A DNA stretch of 33,485 nucleotides, from the IMG/VR virus record IMGVR_UViG_3300032053_007844, positions 1 through 33,485 of that record; one strand, given 5' to 3'. The notes beneath the pieces are model-generated. The model was not told the DNA's origin. It worked only from the letters and a program-made list of their open reading frames with translations, and did no database searches. Both the position numbers and the translations under genes were made by a program. How positions within the stretch are numbered: the stretch's first letter is position 1; each line of letters begins with the position of its first letter. This DNA is from a virus. Shown in pieces: positions 14,781 to 23,004 of this stretch.

Positions 14781-15784
14781 CAGCCGACGCTCCGATCAAC
14801 AGCCGACCACGAGACCGCGTTGTAGAGTTTGGCCCTCCACGGGTCGGCTGCGGTATTACGCCAATCTCCGTGCGGATGGAACCTGTGCGTGAGGGACGCG
14901 CCTTCCTCGTCGTACTCCCGCACCTGTTGAATCCGCCACTCCTGTTCCTGGACATAGGTATCATTGTTCCATCCCGCGCCGTTGTATTCCATGCGGGCCT
15001 GAACCTCGTAGTACGCCGCGGTCATGCTCGCGCGCTGCGACCGGACACCGAGCATCCGCAAGGTCTTGGCTGCCGCGCCAAAGACATTAGCCATCGCGCC
15101 GCTGTTGATGGTGCTATGGCCGCTTGAATCGGACGCGAGCGCAGCGATTGCCTCGGCTGTGCTTTGCGTCGTCACGACATGAAGTTCCAATATCACGCGG
15201 CCCAAAAGTGTTGTGCCCTTGCCGGATGTGGGTATGTACCGGAGGAACTTGTTCTCTCCGGCGTCCAATCCCTGCCACCAGACCTGGAGCGCGGGGGTTC
15301 CCAAGTCCCACATCGGTCGCACTTCGTCCGTGGAAACGTCCAACGTCAGAAGTCCCCGGCCCAAGTTGCGGTACTGCACCTGCTTCATGGTCGGCGGCTC
15401 GTAGAAACACGTCAGCCACGCAAGACCCGGCCGGACCTGCCGCTGGACGCGGACGCGCTGAAGGATGGGCCGGAAAATCTCAACCGTCGTCTGCGTCCAG
15501 TAGGTCGGATTCGCGGCCCGGTCGGCGGCGAACGTCCCTGTGCCCGCCGACGTGTGCTCGATGAGGCAGGCCCACGGCCCGGAGTCGGGATCGCTTGCGA
15601 CGGCGCCGGCGGCGTAGTGCGTCGTGTGCGCCCAGGCCGTGAACGCGGTCAAGGGCGTGTAGATGGCGAGGGCCGATTCCTCGGCCTCGGCCGTCGAGTC
15701 GGGAATCTCGTAGGTGATGGTGCGGTACTCGCCCCACCTGTCTTTCATCGCGCCGCGTTCTACCCAGACCGTCGGCATGGTCAT
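14777..15784 (-). CDS. Putative virion structural protein (335 aa)
   Basis: A 335-residue protein overlapping both neighbours by four bases (ATGA before, GTGA after). It contains no membrane segment. The first third holds a Thr/Ala/Trp/Tyr-rich stretch (about 45-95) like short carbohydrate-binding or tail-fibre repeats, and the rest is mixed alpha/beta. The C-terminal about 60 residues carry many Trp and Asn. Strict coupling to the two neighbours suggests the three proteins form one tail or baseplate-like sub-assembly. Confidence 0.6.
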   Translation of the reverse strand: MTMPTVWVERGAMKDRWGEYRTITYEIPDSTAEAEESALAIYTPLTAFTAWAHTTHYAAGAVASDPDSGPWACLIEHTSAGTGTFAADRAANPTYWTQTTVEIFRPILQRVRVQRQVRPGLAWLTCFYEPPTMKQVQYRNLGRGLLTLDVSTDEVRPMWDLGTPALQVWWQGLDAGENKFLRYIPTSGKGTTLLGRVILELHVVTTQSTAEAIAALASDSSGHSTINSGAMANVFGAAAKTLRMLGVRSQRASMTAAYYEVQARMEYNGAGWNNDTYVQEQEWRIQQVREYDEEGASLTHRFHPHGDWRNTAADPWRAKLYNAVSWSAVDRSVGW

Positions 15785-16941
15785 GTGTAGGTGTCCCTCT
15801 TGACGTAAGTGACATGCATTTCGCAGAAGACCGCCCCGCGCTTCTGCACGCGCTGGACCTGCGTGACCACTTCGTTCGCGGCGAAGTAGGAGACCGCGCC
15901 CTTAGCCGGGCAGAGCCTGTCAAAGTCGGCTTCATGGACCCGGAAGTACCGCGTGATGGTCCGCAGGTTGGGCGTTTCCTGCACTTCCTTGGGCCGGTGA
16001 ATCTGGTAGTAACGTTCGAGGGTTTCGGTCGTACCCGCGTCCGGGGTCACGCCGACCAACACGTAGAGCGACAAGTCGAGAGTGCCCGTCACGGCGCCCA
16101 GGAGACTGATGACCGTCGTTCTGATGGACGCCTTGACGGCATCGACGGCGCTTCGGTCGGCGGCAAGTTGCATTGCCGCGCCCTCGGCGTAGGTGCCATA
16201 CTGCGAATAGGTGCCAACGAGGGCCTGTGCTGCGCCGAACGTCACGCCGTACTGCACTTCCGCGACAGTTGCCTCGTGGTACGTGCCATCGCTGCCGGTG
16301 CTATAGTTCTTGTGACCCACGAGCACAAAGGCAGGCAGAACGATATCGGCAGGGTCCACACCGCCGCCGACGTAGGTTCCATGCTTGTGTTCGGTGGACG
16401 TACCGCCAATGAGAACGCCATCCTTGATATTCGCCTCAAGGAAATTCGTCACGTCGAATAGGCCCGGATCGCCGCCGGTCCACTGGTCGTAACTCGACAG
16501 GATGCCGTTGCGGTCGGCCACGTCCGCCTTGGCAACGTAGTCATCCATGTCCATCGCACCGAGTACCAGGTTGCCGACGCCGTAGTGGGCCAGACTTGAA
16601 ACCTGAGCGGGATCGTCAGTCCAGGGATCGCCAAGGTTCGGCGGATACCAGTTGCCCGCATCCCCGTCGGTGTAGTTGTCGTGGCCGAATAGAACGTAGT
16701 CCGGGTCTACGACGTTGGCGATAAGAACATAGTCGGCCATCACAATCTCGCCATCGGCGTCGGGGTCGCCGAGGAGATTCGCAATGTCCGTCGTCATGTG
16801 GTCCTTGACGGCCTCGACGGCCAGCCAGTCCGTAGCGAGTTGGGTTGCAGCGGCTGCCGCATCCGAGAGTTCAAGCGCAGTGGTCTTCCAGTTGTAATCC
16901 CCCGGCGTCGTCGATCTTGCCTTGAACCTGTAATAAGACAT
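15781..16941 (-). CDS. Virion protein with an internal duplication (386 aa)
   Basis: A 386-residue acidic protein starting at ATG 16941, overlapping the upstream stop (TGATG). Two halves resemble each other. Residues about 36-90 (Leu-Ala-x-Asp...Ala-Val-x-Ala-Val-Lys...Leu-Leu-Gly...Tyr-Val-Leu) recur at about 258-305. A Tyr/Phe-Val-Leu-x-Gly-His-x-Asn-Tyr element occurs near 82-90 and again near 205-215. The C-terminal about 70 residues are a separate, more basic domain with two Cys. It is probably a structural tail protein made by duplication of a module. Confidence 0.6.
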   Translation of the reverse strand: MSYYRFKARSTTPGDYNWKTTALELSDAAAAATQLATDWLAVEAVKDHMTTDIANLLGDPDADGEIVMADYVLIANVVDPDYVLFGHDNYTDGDAGNWYPPNLGDPWTDDPAQVSSLAHYGVGNLVLGAMDMDDYVAKADVADRNGILSSYDQWTGGDPGLFDVTNFLEANIKDGVLIGGTSTEHKHGTYVGGGVDPADIVLPAFVLVGHKNYSTGSDGTYHEATVAEVQYGVTFGAAQALVGTYSQYGTYAEGAAMQLAADRSAVDAVKASIRTTVISLLGAVTGTLDLSLYVLVGVTPDAGTTETLERYYQIHRPKEVQETPNLRTITRYFRVHEADFDRLCPAKGAVSYFAANEVVTQVQRVQKRGAVFCEMHVTYVKRDTYT

Positions 16942-17789
16942 CAGGACACCTGTTCAATCATTGCGTTCGCTTTGGCAAGCACGATGTTGCTGTCCGCGCC
17001 TTGGTTCACGCAGGCCGCAGTGAAGACCGGAGAAGCCACGTCGTACTGTACGTTGAAGGACGCTGCCAGCCGCCCGCCGGTTGTGCTGTGAACCAGTGTG
17101 CCATCGAGATATTGCACATCGACGCCCATCTTGGCCGTGCCGCCAGCATAGCCAGTCCCATCGAACATCAATTCACAGTTGTCGGCCGCCGTCGCGTCGT
17201 CGCTGATTGCCTTTACGTTTGTCTGTGCAATCTGGCGGCCTTCTGGCAGGTAGATGACGTAGGTATCGTCGGCGTCCGGCGCGACGTTCCAGTTGGGCGT
17301 GACGGTGCATTGCTGGTTGCTGGCGGTACAGGCTTGCAAGACGCGGACCTCTATCAGAGTGTCAATTGTAGCCACGCACAGGCATCCGTTAAACTGGCCG
17401 TCAAAACTAATGGCGGCTGCGGCTAGTGTGATGTATCCAACCGCCCCGCCCTGGCTGGTGCCCGTGGCGAGTGTTACAAGTTTGCGGGGATAGAGAACGA
17501 TTATCGTTGTCTTTGCTCCGCTGGCATCGCTGGCGATTGTGATGGTCACGATGTCGGCGGTCATCTGCGCAGTCGTGAGGATGACGTAGTAGGCCCCAGT
17601 GTTGGTCGGAATCTGAACCGGCGTAGCGCCTGCCGCTGCCGTGTCGCCGTTGATGCTGACGGTGCTGGACATGGTGCCCGTCGTCACCGGATCGCCGTCC
17701 GCATCTAGAACAGGCGCCACGACCGTCCACGGCGCGCCATAGACCGGATATGGCAAGGCGTTGTTGCGAAAGGCAGTGACTTCTGCCAT
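16941..17789 (-). CDS. Putative tail/virion protein (282 aa)
   Basis: The frame extends upstream, but the ATG at 17789, with AAAGGAG seven bases before it and overlapping the previous stop (TAATG), gives the real start. The 282 residues begin like a phage beta-sandwich domain (Pro-Val-Tyr-Gly-Ala-Pro-Trp, then Val-Asp-Ala-Asp-Gly-Asp-Pro), as in decoration or receptor-binding proteins. They continue as Thr/Ala-rich beta strands, and cysteines appear near the middle and end. It is coupled on both sides to virion genes. Confidence 0.6.
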   Translation of the reverse strand: MAEVTAFRNNALPYPVYGAPWTVVAPVLDADGDPVTTGTMSSTVSINGDTAAAGATPVQIPTNTGAYYVILTTAQMTADIVTITIASDASGAKTTIIVLYPRKLVTLATGTSQGGAVGYITLAAAAISFDGQFNGCLCVATIDTLIEVRVLQACTASNQQCTVTPNWNVAPDADDTYVIYLPEGRQIAQTNVKAISDDATAADNCELMFDGTGYAGGTAKMGVDVQYLDGTLVHSTTGGRLAASFNVQYDVASPVFTAACVNQGADSNIVLAKANAMIEQVS

Positions 17790-18988
17790 TACCAGACTCC
17801 TTTCCCTGAGCCAGCAGCAAAGGGCACGCCGCCGAACCGCTTGATCGTTGGGTGGCCCGCAGCAGTCGCCGTATAGGTCGCCCGAAACCCGCGCGCATAG
17901 TTGCCGTGCGTGTGAGTCGCGAACCCGATCAAGGTCGCATCGTAGGTGTGGGCGCGCGACACGTCCGCATTCGTCACGGTGTCGTAATGGATGACGTTGG
18001 TCGAATCCGCCGCGATCTGGCCGCCCAGCCAGTAGGCCACGCCGCCCGTGGCTCCGTAGGGGGCGGCCAACGCTACATCTATCCAGGCGTCGCTGGAGTT
18101 CGTCGAGTCCTCTCCGGTCTGCGCAAGGAGGTTCACGGGATTCGTCGGAGCGGATCCGCCCGCATCGTCCCAGACGCCCATCACTCGCGCATTGGCGGTC
18201 CCCGTGTGGCAGGAGAAACCTATATGTGTTATCTCGTCGATGTCCACCGGTGCGGCGTATGGGCCTATGCCGTACTGGTTGGCGGTGTACAAAACCCTGT
18301 AACTCGCCCCACCGTCCGTGTACCCGAAATAGGGGTCGAGGAGGATGGGCCACTGGCGCTCGGCGGACTGGAGCCACGCGAGAGGTATCGTGGCCCACAG
18401 GTTGCCGGCCTCAAGAACCCACTCGGCCCAGGTCCATGCGCCTTTCAAGTCGATGACGAACGGCCGGTAGAGGTGGCCGAGTTTGCCGGCGTTCCAGTGT
18501 TTCGTGCCCCCGTCGCACGGGCCATAGATGGCGAACGAACCGACGACGAGGGGCGGCCGCAGGCAACCTTCGTCCAGTTCCTGCCGCGTCAGTTCCGGCT
18601 GGTAATGCATCGCCGCGCCGGCGGGCAGGCCCAGGTCGAACGGTATCCAGAGTTTGCCGCCCTGCTGCCGGAACCCTTCAAGCGCCGTCGGCGAATCGAG
18701 GACGAGCGTGACTTTCGCGCCCGGCGCCTCCGGCACGAGTTCTTTGGGCAGGCGGGTGATCAACTCGCAGCGGCGCGAGTCCTGGATCAGCAGGCGCGAC
18801 TGAGTATCGAGGGCGAACTCGTGGCCGCCCGCGGCCTCCCTGGCGTCGTGCACTTTGTCCGACCGGAGACCCCAACGAATCCGCGCGCCGCAGGCATCGA
18901 GGAGCGCGCGCGGCCGTCCCTTGCCGGCAGAAACTTCCGCCGCAGAGTTGGCCGACCACGATTCCCGAAATCCCGCATGCCTGAACAC
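17789..18988 (-). CDS. Putative tail-fibre-like virion protein (399 aa)
   Basis: The 399-residue frame starts at GTG 18988, seven bases after GGAG inside an octamer tandem repeat. The first 110 residues are helical and basic. The middle third is beta-rich, with Trp-containing segments such as Trp-Thr-Trp-Ala-Glu-Trp (about 195-200). The last 200 residues resemble a Gly/Ala/Thr-rich jelly-roll domain with many Tyr, like receptor-binding modules. Its stop is shared with the start of the next gene. The start codon could move if the repeat copy number changed. Confidence 0.6.
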   Translation of the reverse strand: MFRHAGFRESWSANSAAEVSAGKGRPRALLDACGARIRWGLRSDKVHDAREAAGGHEFALDTQSRLLIQDSRRCELITRLPKELVPEAPGAKVTLVLDSPTALEGFRQQGGKLWIPFDLGLPAGAAMHYQPELTRQELDEGCLRPPLVVGSFAIYGPCDGGTKHWNAGKLGHLYRPFVIDLKGAWTWAEWVLEAGNLWATIPLAWLQSAERQWPILLDPYFGYTDGGASYRVLYTANQYGIGPYAAPVDIDEITHIGFSCHTGTANARVMGVWDDAGGSAPTNPVNLLAQTGEDSTNSSDAWIDVALAAPYGATGGVAYWLGGQIAADSTNVIHYDTVTNADVSRAHTYDATLIGFATHTHGNYARGFRATYTATAAGHPTIKRFGGVPFAAGSGKGVW

Positions 18989-19025
18989 TTCGTCACTCCG
19001 TCACTTCGTCACTTCGTCACTCCGG
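18986..19025. repeat. Octamer tandem repeat at a translation start
   Basis: Five units of 8 bases follow each other without a gap: CACTTCGT, CACTCCGT, CACTTCGT, CACTTCGT, CACTCCGG. On the minus strand the units read ACGAAGTG/ACGGAGTG. They fill exactly the gap between the stop of the adaptor gene (19026) and the GTG start of the 399-residue gene. One unit supplies the GGAG ribosome site and the last unit supplies the GTG. Because 8 is not a multiple of 3, copy-number change would alter spacing and frame of upstream start options. Confidence 0.8.
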
Positions 19026-19937
19026 CTATGGCTCTGTGATTCTCAGGACCTGGGCCAGACCCCCGAACGGCGAAAACCTGTCGCCCTGCGATCCGTCCGA
19101 CAGGTGCAAAGGTTTGCGCGGCGTCCGGGCGTTGAACACAAGGTCGATCTTGTCCTGGAACCACTTGTCCCTGAGCATCATCAAGCCCGTCTCGCCGTCG
19201 TAAGCCTTGAGGCGCACCGCCAACGATTCAGTCAGGAGACCCAGGACTTCGGGGCGCAGGAACGTCGAAACGGCCGAATCAGAATCCATCCAGGCCGGCT
19301 TCCGCCAGTAGACGACCCGGACCTGCCGGGCATCGAGCGGGGCGCCCTCGCAGTAGAAGTAGTCGCCGAACCGCGCAAGGCTGACGGGGATGCTCATCGT
19401 CCCGGGCTGCCACATGCGCCGCTGTTCCCACTCGCCGCGGTCGGGCGTGCGGATGTTCATTTCGAGGCCCGTGTCGAGGTAGGCTTTCCCTTCCTGCCCC
19501 CAGTCCGCCGGGACGGCGTAGCGGACGTACCGCACCGCGTAGGTGAGACCGGCGCCGCCCGCGCCGAGGTAGGCCGGGTCGATTGCGAGGCTTGCCCCGC
19601 AAGAGTCGATGCTGGCGATGTAGTACAGGTGGAACCCGTCATCGTCGGTCCAGAACTCTTGGCCCAGCGCCGTTTGCGGGAAGACCGCCGCGCCGCCTGC
19701 CGTCACCGTCGTTCCACCAGTTGCCACAGTGACGGTGCCCGTGGTGTAGGGCGGCGAGAGATTGAAGCGGTAGACCTGCTGCATCCAATCCCACTTCCGT
19801 TCCATCGCCAGGAACTGCTCGAAGGAGTTGATCCAGAGGCCGAGTTGGGCGTCATCCTCAGAAAGTGTCACGTCGCCCAGCCAGCCGTTGCGCCGAGCAA
19901 AGGTCTTCAACTCCAAAAGTGTGAACGTAGTTGCCAC
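19026..19937 (-). CDS. Head-tail adaptor protein (303 aa)
   Basis: Starts at GTG 19937 with GGAGG seven bases upstream. The N-terminal 45 residues are helical (acidic, with Trp-Asp-Trp near 51). Then comes a Tyr-Arg-Phe-Asn-Leu-x-Pro-Pro-Tyr, Thr-Gly-Thr-Val-Thr-Val, Gly-Gly, Val-Thr-Ala-Gly-Gly series, a pattern I associate with phage adaptor / tail-tubular A proteins that sit below the portal. The remainder is mixed, ending in a helical domain. It lies directly after capsid genes and before tail proteins, as expected. Its ribosome site lies in the third arm of the attenuator hairpin just upstream. Confidence 0.65.
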   Translation of the reverse strand: MATTFTLLELKTFARRNGWLGDVTLSEDDAQLGLWINSFEQFLAMERKWDWMQQVYRFNLSPPYTTGTVTVATGGTTVTAGGAAVFPQTALGQEFWTDDDGFHLYYIASIDSCGASLAIDPAYLGAGGAGLTYAVRYVRYAVPADWGQEGKAYLDTGLEMNIRTPDRGEWEQRRMWQPGTMSIPVSLARFGDYFYCEGAPLDARQVRVVYWRKPAWMDSDSAVSTFLRPEVLGLLTESLAVRLKAYDGETGLMMLRDKWFQDKIDLVFNARTPRKPLHLSDGSQGDRFSPFGGLAQVLRITEP

Positions 19938-19941
19938 GGGC

Positions 19942-19990
19942 GGCCCTCCGCGAAAGTAAAGGAGGGCCAGGCCGGCGGGCCCGGCCCTCC
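19942..19990 (-). terminator. Three-armed terminator/attenuator before the adaptor gene
   Basis: On the minus strand, GGAGGGCC (plus 19983-19990), a 14-base loop and GGCCCTCC (plus 19961-19968) form an 8-bp hairpin followed by TTTACTTT. This is a plausible factor-independent terminator after the decoration gene. A second copy of GGAGGGCC (plus 19942-19949) lies 11 bases further on. It is also the ribosome site of the adaptor gene. The middle arm can therefore pair with either outer arm, giving either a terminator with a free ribosome site or an antiterminator with a blocked site. Confidence 0.6.
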
Positions 19991-20025
19991 AGTGTCCACA
20001 GTCGCTGTCAGGGCGACCGCAAGGG

Positions 20026-20676
20026 TTAGACGGTGCGCGGCAACGTCGCCCAGGCGGTGCGGATCATCGCGTTTCCCGCCCAGAGCCACGAACCGCTGTC
20101 GGCCTTCTCGGCCACGCCGCAGATGTAGCCGCCACGGAACTGCTCGGTGCCGCTGGCGCTCAGCCAGAAACTTACGGCTTGGGGACCGACCACGCCGTCG
20201 ACGGCCGTTCCAAGCATCTCGGAACCGGCGGCAATGCTCTCGTTGGTCCAGATCTTGTACGGGTTCAGGCCCGCGACCTGCACCCAACCGAAGTCGCCCG
20301 CCCGCCAACTGCCCTCGACGGACGCCGTGTAGAGCGAGCCGGTCGGGTTCGCAGCGGCCGTTGCCATGATGAAGCCGGTGACGAAACTCACCAGCACGCC
20401 GCTCGGCGAGTTGTACGTCTGGCTGACCGACCACGGGCCGCTGTTGTCGTCCGTGATGGGGACGAGGTACGCCGGGGCCATCGGCAGGGCCGTGGCCTGG
20501 GCCGCGCACATGCGGGCGAAGACGGCCTTGAGGACGCCGTAGGTCGGGTCGAAGATTTCGGCCACGGCGCCGACCGAGAACGTGCCGTCCGGCGGGGTTG
20601 ACGGCACCCCCGTACTGGCGACCTTCCCGTAAGGCGTGAGGGTCTGCAAGTCTTGAAGCGTCAGTTGAGAAAACAT
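20026..20676 (-). CDS. Putative capsid decoration / head protein (216 aa)
   Basis: AAAGGAG is seven bases before ATG 20676, so this start is preferred over the ATG six bases upstream. The 216 residues are mixed alpha/beta with many Gly, Ala and Thr, and two Cys. It follows the major capsid gene by 27 bases, a usual place for decoration, head-fibre or head-completion proteins. No motif allows a firm name. Transcription beyond it passes the terminator at 19942-19990, which fits a product made in large amounts together with capsid. Confidence 0.55.
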   Translation of the reverse strand: MFSQLTLQDLQTLTPYGKVASTGVPSTPPDGTFSVGAVAEIFDPTYGVLKAVFARMCAAQATALPMAPAYLVPITDDNSGPWSVSQTYNSPSGVLVSFVTGFIMATAAANPTGSLYTASVEGSWRAGDFGWVQVAGLNPYKIWTNESIAAGSEMLGTAVDGVVGPQAVSFWLSASGTEQFRGGYICGVAEKADSGSWLWAGNAMIRTAWATLPRTV

Positions 20677-20703
20677 GCTCATTCTCCTTTCTGCCCAGGC
20701 CGC

Positions 20704-21828
20704 TTAGTGCCCGAAGACCTGGAAGTACCGCGGGTTGGTGAACCGGACGGTCATAATGCCGGTCTTGAAAACACCCATCTTCCCGGCCAGCCACGCCATG
20801 TCGTTGTCGTCGGTGGCGTAGGAGCCCACGAGACCATCGTCGCGGGCGTTCGTGGTGATCAGTTCCATCTCCGTCGAGTAGCCGAAGATGCACTCGCCGA
20901 CGGTGGTGGTGTAGGAGAGGTACTTTCCCGGCGCCGTGCCGGAGTTGGCGTAGCCGTAGTTCTCATCCCAGAAATGAACCACGTTGTCGATGATCATGTT
21001 GTCCCAGCCGTTCTCCACCATGTTCATGTTGGCCGGGGTCACACCATCCTTGGCATGTAGCGAATACTTGGTCTCGGCGAACGTCACGGCCCGAAGGAAG
21101 GCCGTCTGACTCCAGACTCCGAAGTCGGGCTGGCGCCTGAGACCCGTTCCGCCGGCGGTCTCGGAGAACGTCATCTGCATTTTGGCCGCCTTCTGGGCCG
21201 TGAGAAGGTTCGCAACCCAGGTAAGGCTTCCGATGTCCGCTCCGGTCGGCATCCAGTAATAGTGGGCCGCCCCGTCGTAGGTCTCGGTCGCGTTCATGGC
21301 GACGCCGGCATAGGTGCCGGTCGCGGCTGCCGTGAACATGCCAAGGCCGCCGGGCTGGTTGGCTTCGCTCGCCGCCCACGGCCACTTCGCCAGGCTGGCG
21401 TGAATGGCCTGCTCGGCGTCGAGCATCCGGTCCTTGAGGATGTCGCGGATCTTCTGGGGCCCGGCATGGCGGTTCTTCGCCATGTCACCCTCGCCGATTC
21501 CGAAGGTCTGATCGAGCATGTACCCCAGGTACAGCGTCGGGTTCGCCAGGAGGTCGGGCTGCGCCACGTCGCGCACCCTGAGTTCGCCGGTGCCCATCGT
21601 GGCGGTTGACCGGCGCTTCAGAACGCGCCAGTCGAACGCACTGCCGCCGGCGCCCCAGCGGATTTGCTTGTACTGGCCGATGTCGAGCCGGTCGGCCTTG
21701 GGATTCAGGCGCAGGCCGCCGATCAGCGTGAAGAAAAGCGGAGAGACGGTGCTGACGCCCATCGTCAAAGCATCGTCAATCTCTTCGCGGTATGAACTCT
21801 TCCGCGCTGCAACTTTGGCAAGTGGCAT
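20704..21828 (-). CDS. Major capsid protein
   Basis: A 374-residue protein with ATG preceded by AAAGGA (8 bases). Its position after a scaffold-like gene and its length are right for a capsid subunit. The N-terminus is helical (Arg-Glu-Glu-Ile-Asp-Asp-Ala-Leu), followed by a region with many Tyr, Gly and Asn, and ends in an Arg-Phe-Thr-Asn-Pro-Arg-Tyr-Phe segment as seen in the P-domain of HK97-fold capsids. Segments such as Ile-Gly-Gln-Tyr-Lys and Asp-Asn-Val-Val-His-Phe support a virion protein found in large phage families. It is separated from scaffold by 18 bases, forming a capsid module. Confidence 0.7.
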   Translation of the reverse strand: MPLAKVAARKSSYREEIDDALTMGVSTVSPLFFTLIGGLRLNPKADRLDIGQYKQIRWGAGGSAFDWRVLKRRSTATMGTGELRVRDVAQPDLLANPTLYLGYMLDQTFGIGEGDMAKNRHAGPQKIRDILKDRMLDAEQAIHASLAKWPWAASEANQPGGLGMFTAAATGTYAGVAMNATETYDGAAHYYWMPTGADIGSLTWVANLLTAQKAAKMQMTFSETAGGTGLRRQPDFGVWSQTAFLRAVTFAETKYSLHAKDGVTPANMNMVENGWDNMIIDNVVHFWDENYGYANSGTAPGKYLSYTTTVGECIFGYSTEMELITTNARDDGLVGSYATDDNDMAWLAGKMGVFKTGIMTVRFTNPRYFQVFGH

Positions 21829-21846
21829 GGTTCAATTCCTTTCAGT

Positions 21847-22863
21847 TTAGGGAATGTTGATGTCTCGCAGCAGACGACGTTCTTTGTTGGCCGGTCGGGT
21901 TCCCCCCCCGCCTCCCGCCCCCGGCGCTGCCGCCGTGGCCGCGAGAGCGCGAACGTCATCTGCCTTTTGCTCGGCCTGTGCGCCGCCTTCTTCGCCGGCG
22001 ATCTTCTTAGAGTCTGCGAAGGTCTTGCCGCGCCGCATCAGGCCGACTGTGCGGTCGTACAAGAGTTCGCTCGTCTCGCGGAGTTGCGAGAGCGCGTACA
22101 CGTCTTCGAGTGCGAACCGGTCATCGGTTTCGAGGTCAACGCCGAGGTCCGTCCCGACTTCACGCATCCGGTCGGCCGCCTCGTCGTCGAAGTCGGAGTG
22201 CGCGGCAGTGAACTTTCGGAACTCGGTCTCAAGCGGCCGCGTGGTCGCGGTCTGGCGCGCGGTCTCTGCCGTGTTGCGCGCATCGCCGAGTTCCTTGCGG
22301 ATGGCCAACACCTCGTCCCGAACGGCCGCCCGTGCAATCAGGGCGACGGTCTGGGCCGGGCGCGCGTCCATCTGTTCCTGCACCCACTGCTCGCCCTTCG
22401 CCGGGTCGGCGGTGTAGAAACTCAAGAATCGGTCTACGTCGTCGGCCGGCTTGGCGCCAGGGACTTCGGCAGGCTTGGCTTCGGCCAAGGCTTCCTGCCT
22501 GATCCGTTCGCGTTCCTCCGCACTCAACCTGTCATGCAACTTCTCGCGGTTCCGCAGCCGCTGGGACACGCGCTTGAGGGCTTCGCCCTCAGTCGTGCAT
22601 CCCTTGACGAGCCGTGGGTCGAGGTCGTTTTCCGCCGCAAAGGCTTCGGGGTCGAAAGCGCCGGTGTCGGCCGCTTGTGCCGGCGGCGCTCCCGGCGTTT
22701 CCTCGCCGAGTGCGTTGGTATCGGTCTCGACTGGCTTCGTCTCTGCGCCCTGGGCGGGGGCCTCCGGCGTTCCAAGCATGTCGAAGACGGACCCGGTGTC
22801 CTGGGTTGGCTCAGTCTCGGCCGGGGCGGGTGCCGTGTCGGCCAAAGTCGTCGCCTTTGCCAT
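21847..22863 (-). CDS. Capsid scaffold-like protein (338 aa)
   Basis: The start at ATG 22863 is fixed by AAGGAG seven bases upstream; the longer frame to 22932 overlaps the terminator. The protein is strongly acidic in its first 80 residues (Thr, Glu, Pro, Ala), then helical and highly charged with Arg/Glu pairs. It ends in a Gly-run and a basic tail. Acidic, helical, low-complexity proteins directly upstream of the capsid gene are typically internal scaffolds. No protease signature was seen. Confidence 0.7.
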   Translation of the reverse strand: MAKATTLADTAPAPAETEPTQDTGSVFDMLGTPEAPAQGAETKPVETDTNALGEETPGAPPAQAADTGAFDPEAFAAENDLDPRLVKGCTTEGEALKRVSQRLRNREKLHDRLSAEERERIRQEALAEAKPAEVPGAKPADDVDRFLSFYTADPAKGEQWVQEQMDARPAQTVALIARAAVRDEVLAIRKELGDARNTAETARQTATTRPLETEFRKFTAAHSDFDDEAADRMREVGTDLGVDLETDDRFALEDVYALSQLRETSELLYDRTVGLMRRGKTFADSKKIAGEEGGAQAEQKADDVRALAATAAAPGAGGGGGTRPANKERRLLRDINIP

Positions 22864-22915
22864 GTTGCTTCTCCTTTTGGGCGGGGGCCAACGCCGTGTC
22901 CGCCCGGAACTGGAC

Positions 22916-22954
22916 CGACAAAAAGCCCCCAATCCTCCGCGCGGATCGGGGGCT
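22916..22954 (-). terminator. Factor-independent terminator before scaffold gene
   Basis: On the minus strand, AGCCCCC and GGGGGCT pair around a 17-base loop (which contains an inner GATCC/GGAT pairing), followed by a run of U (TTTTTG). It lies between the 57-residue gene and the scaffold gene. No clear new promoter follows, so it probably acts as a partial terminator. A weaker alternative pairing of GGGGGC with GCCCCC downstream, near the scaffold ribosome site, is possible. Confidence 0.7.
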
Positions 22955-23004
22955 TCGAGTTCAGGACTCAGCGACCGGCCGGTCGCCTTCGTCGGTCCAG
23001 ATTT

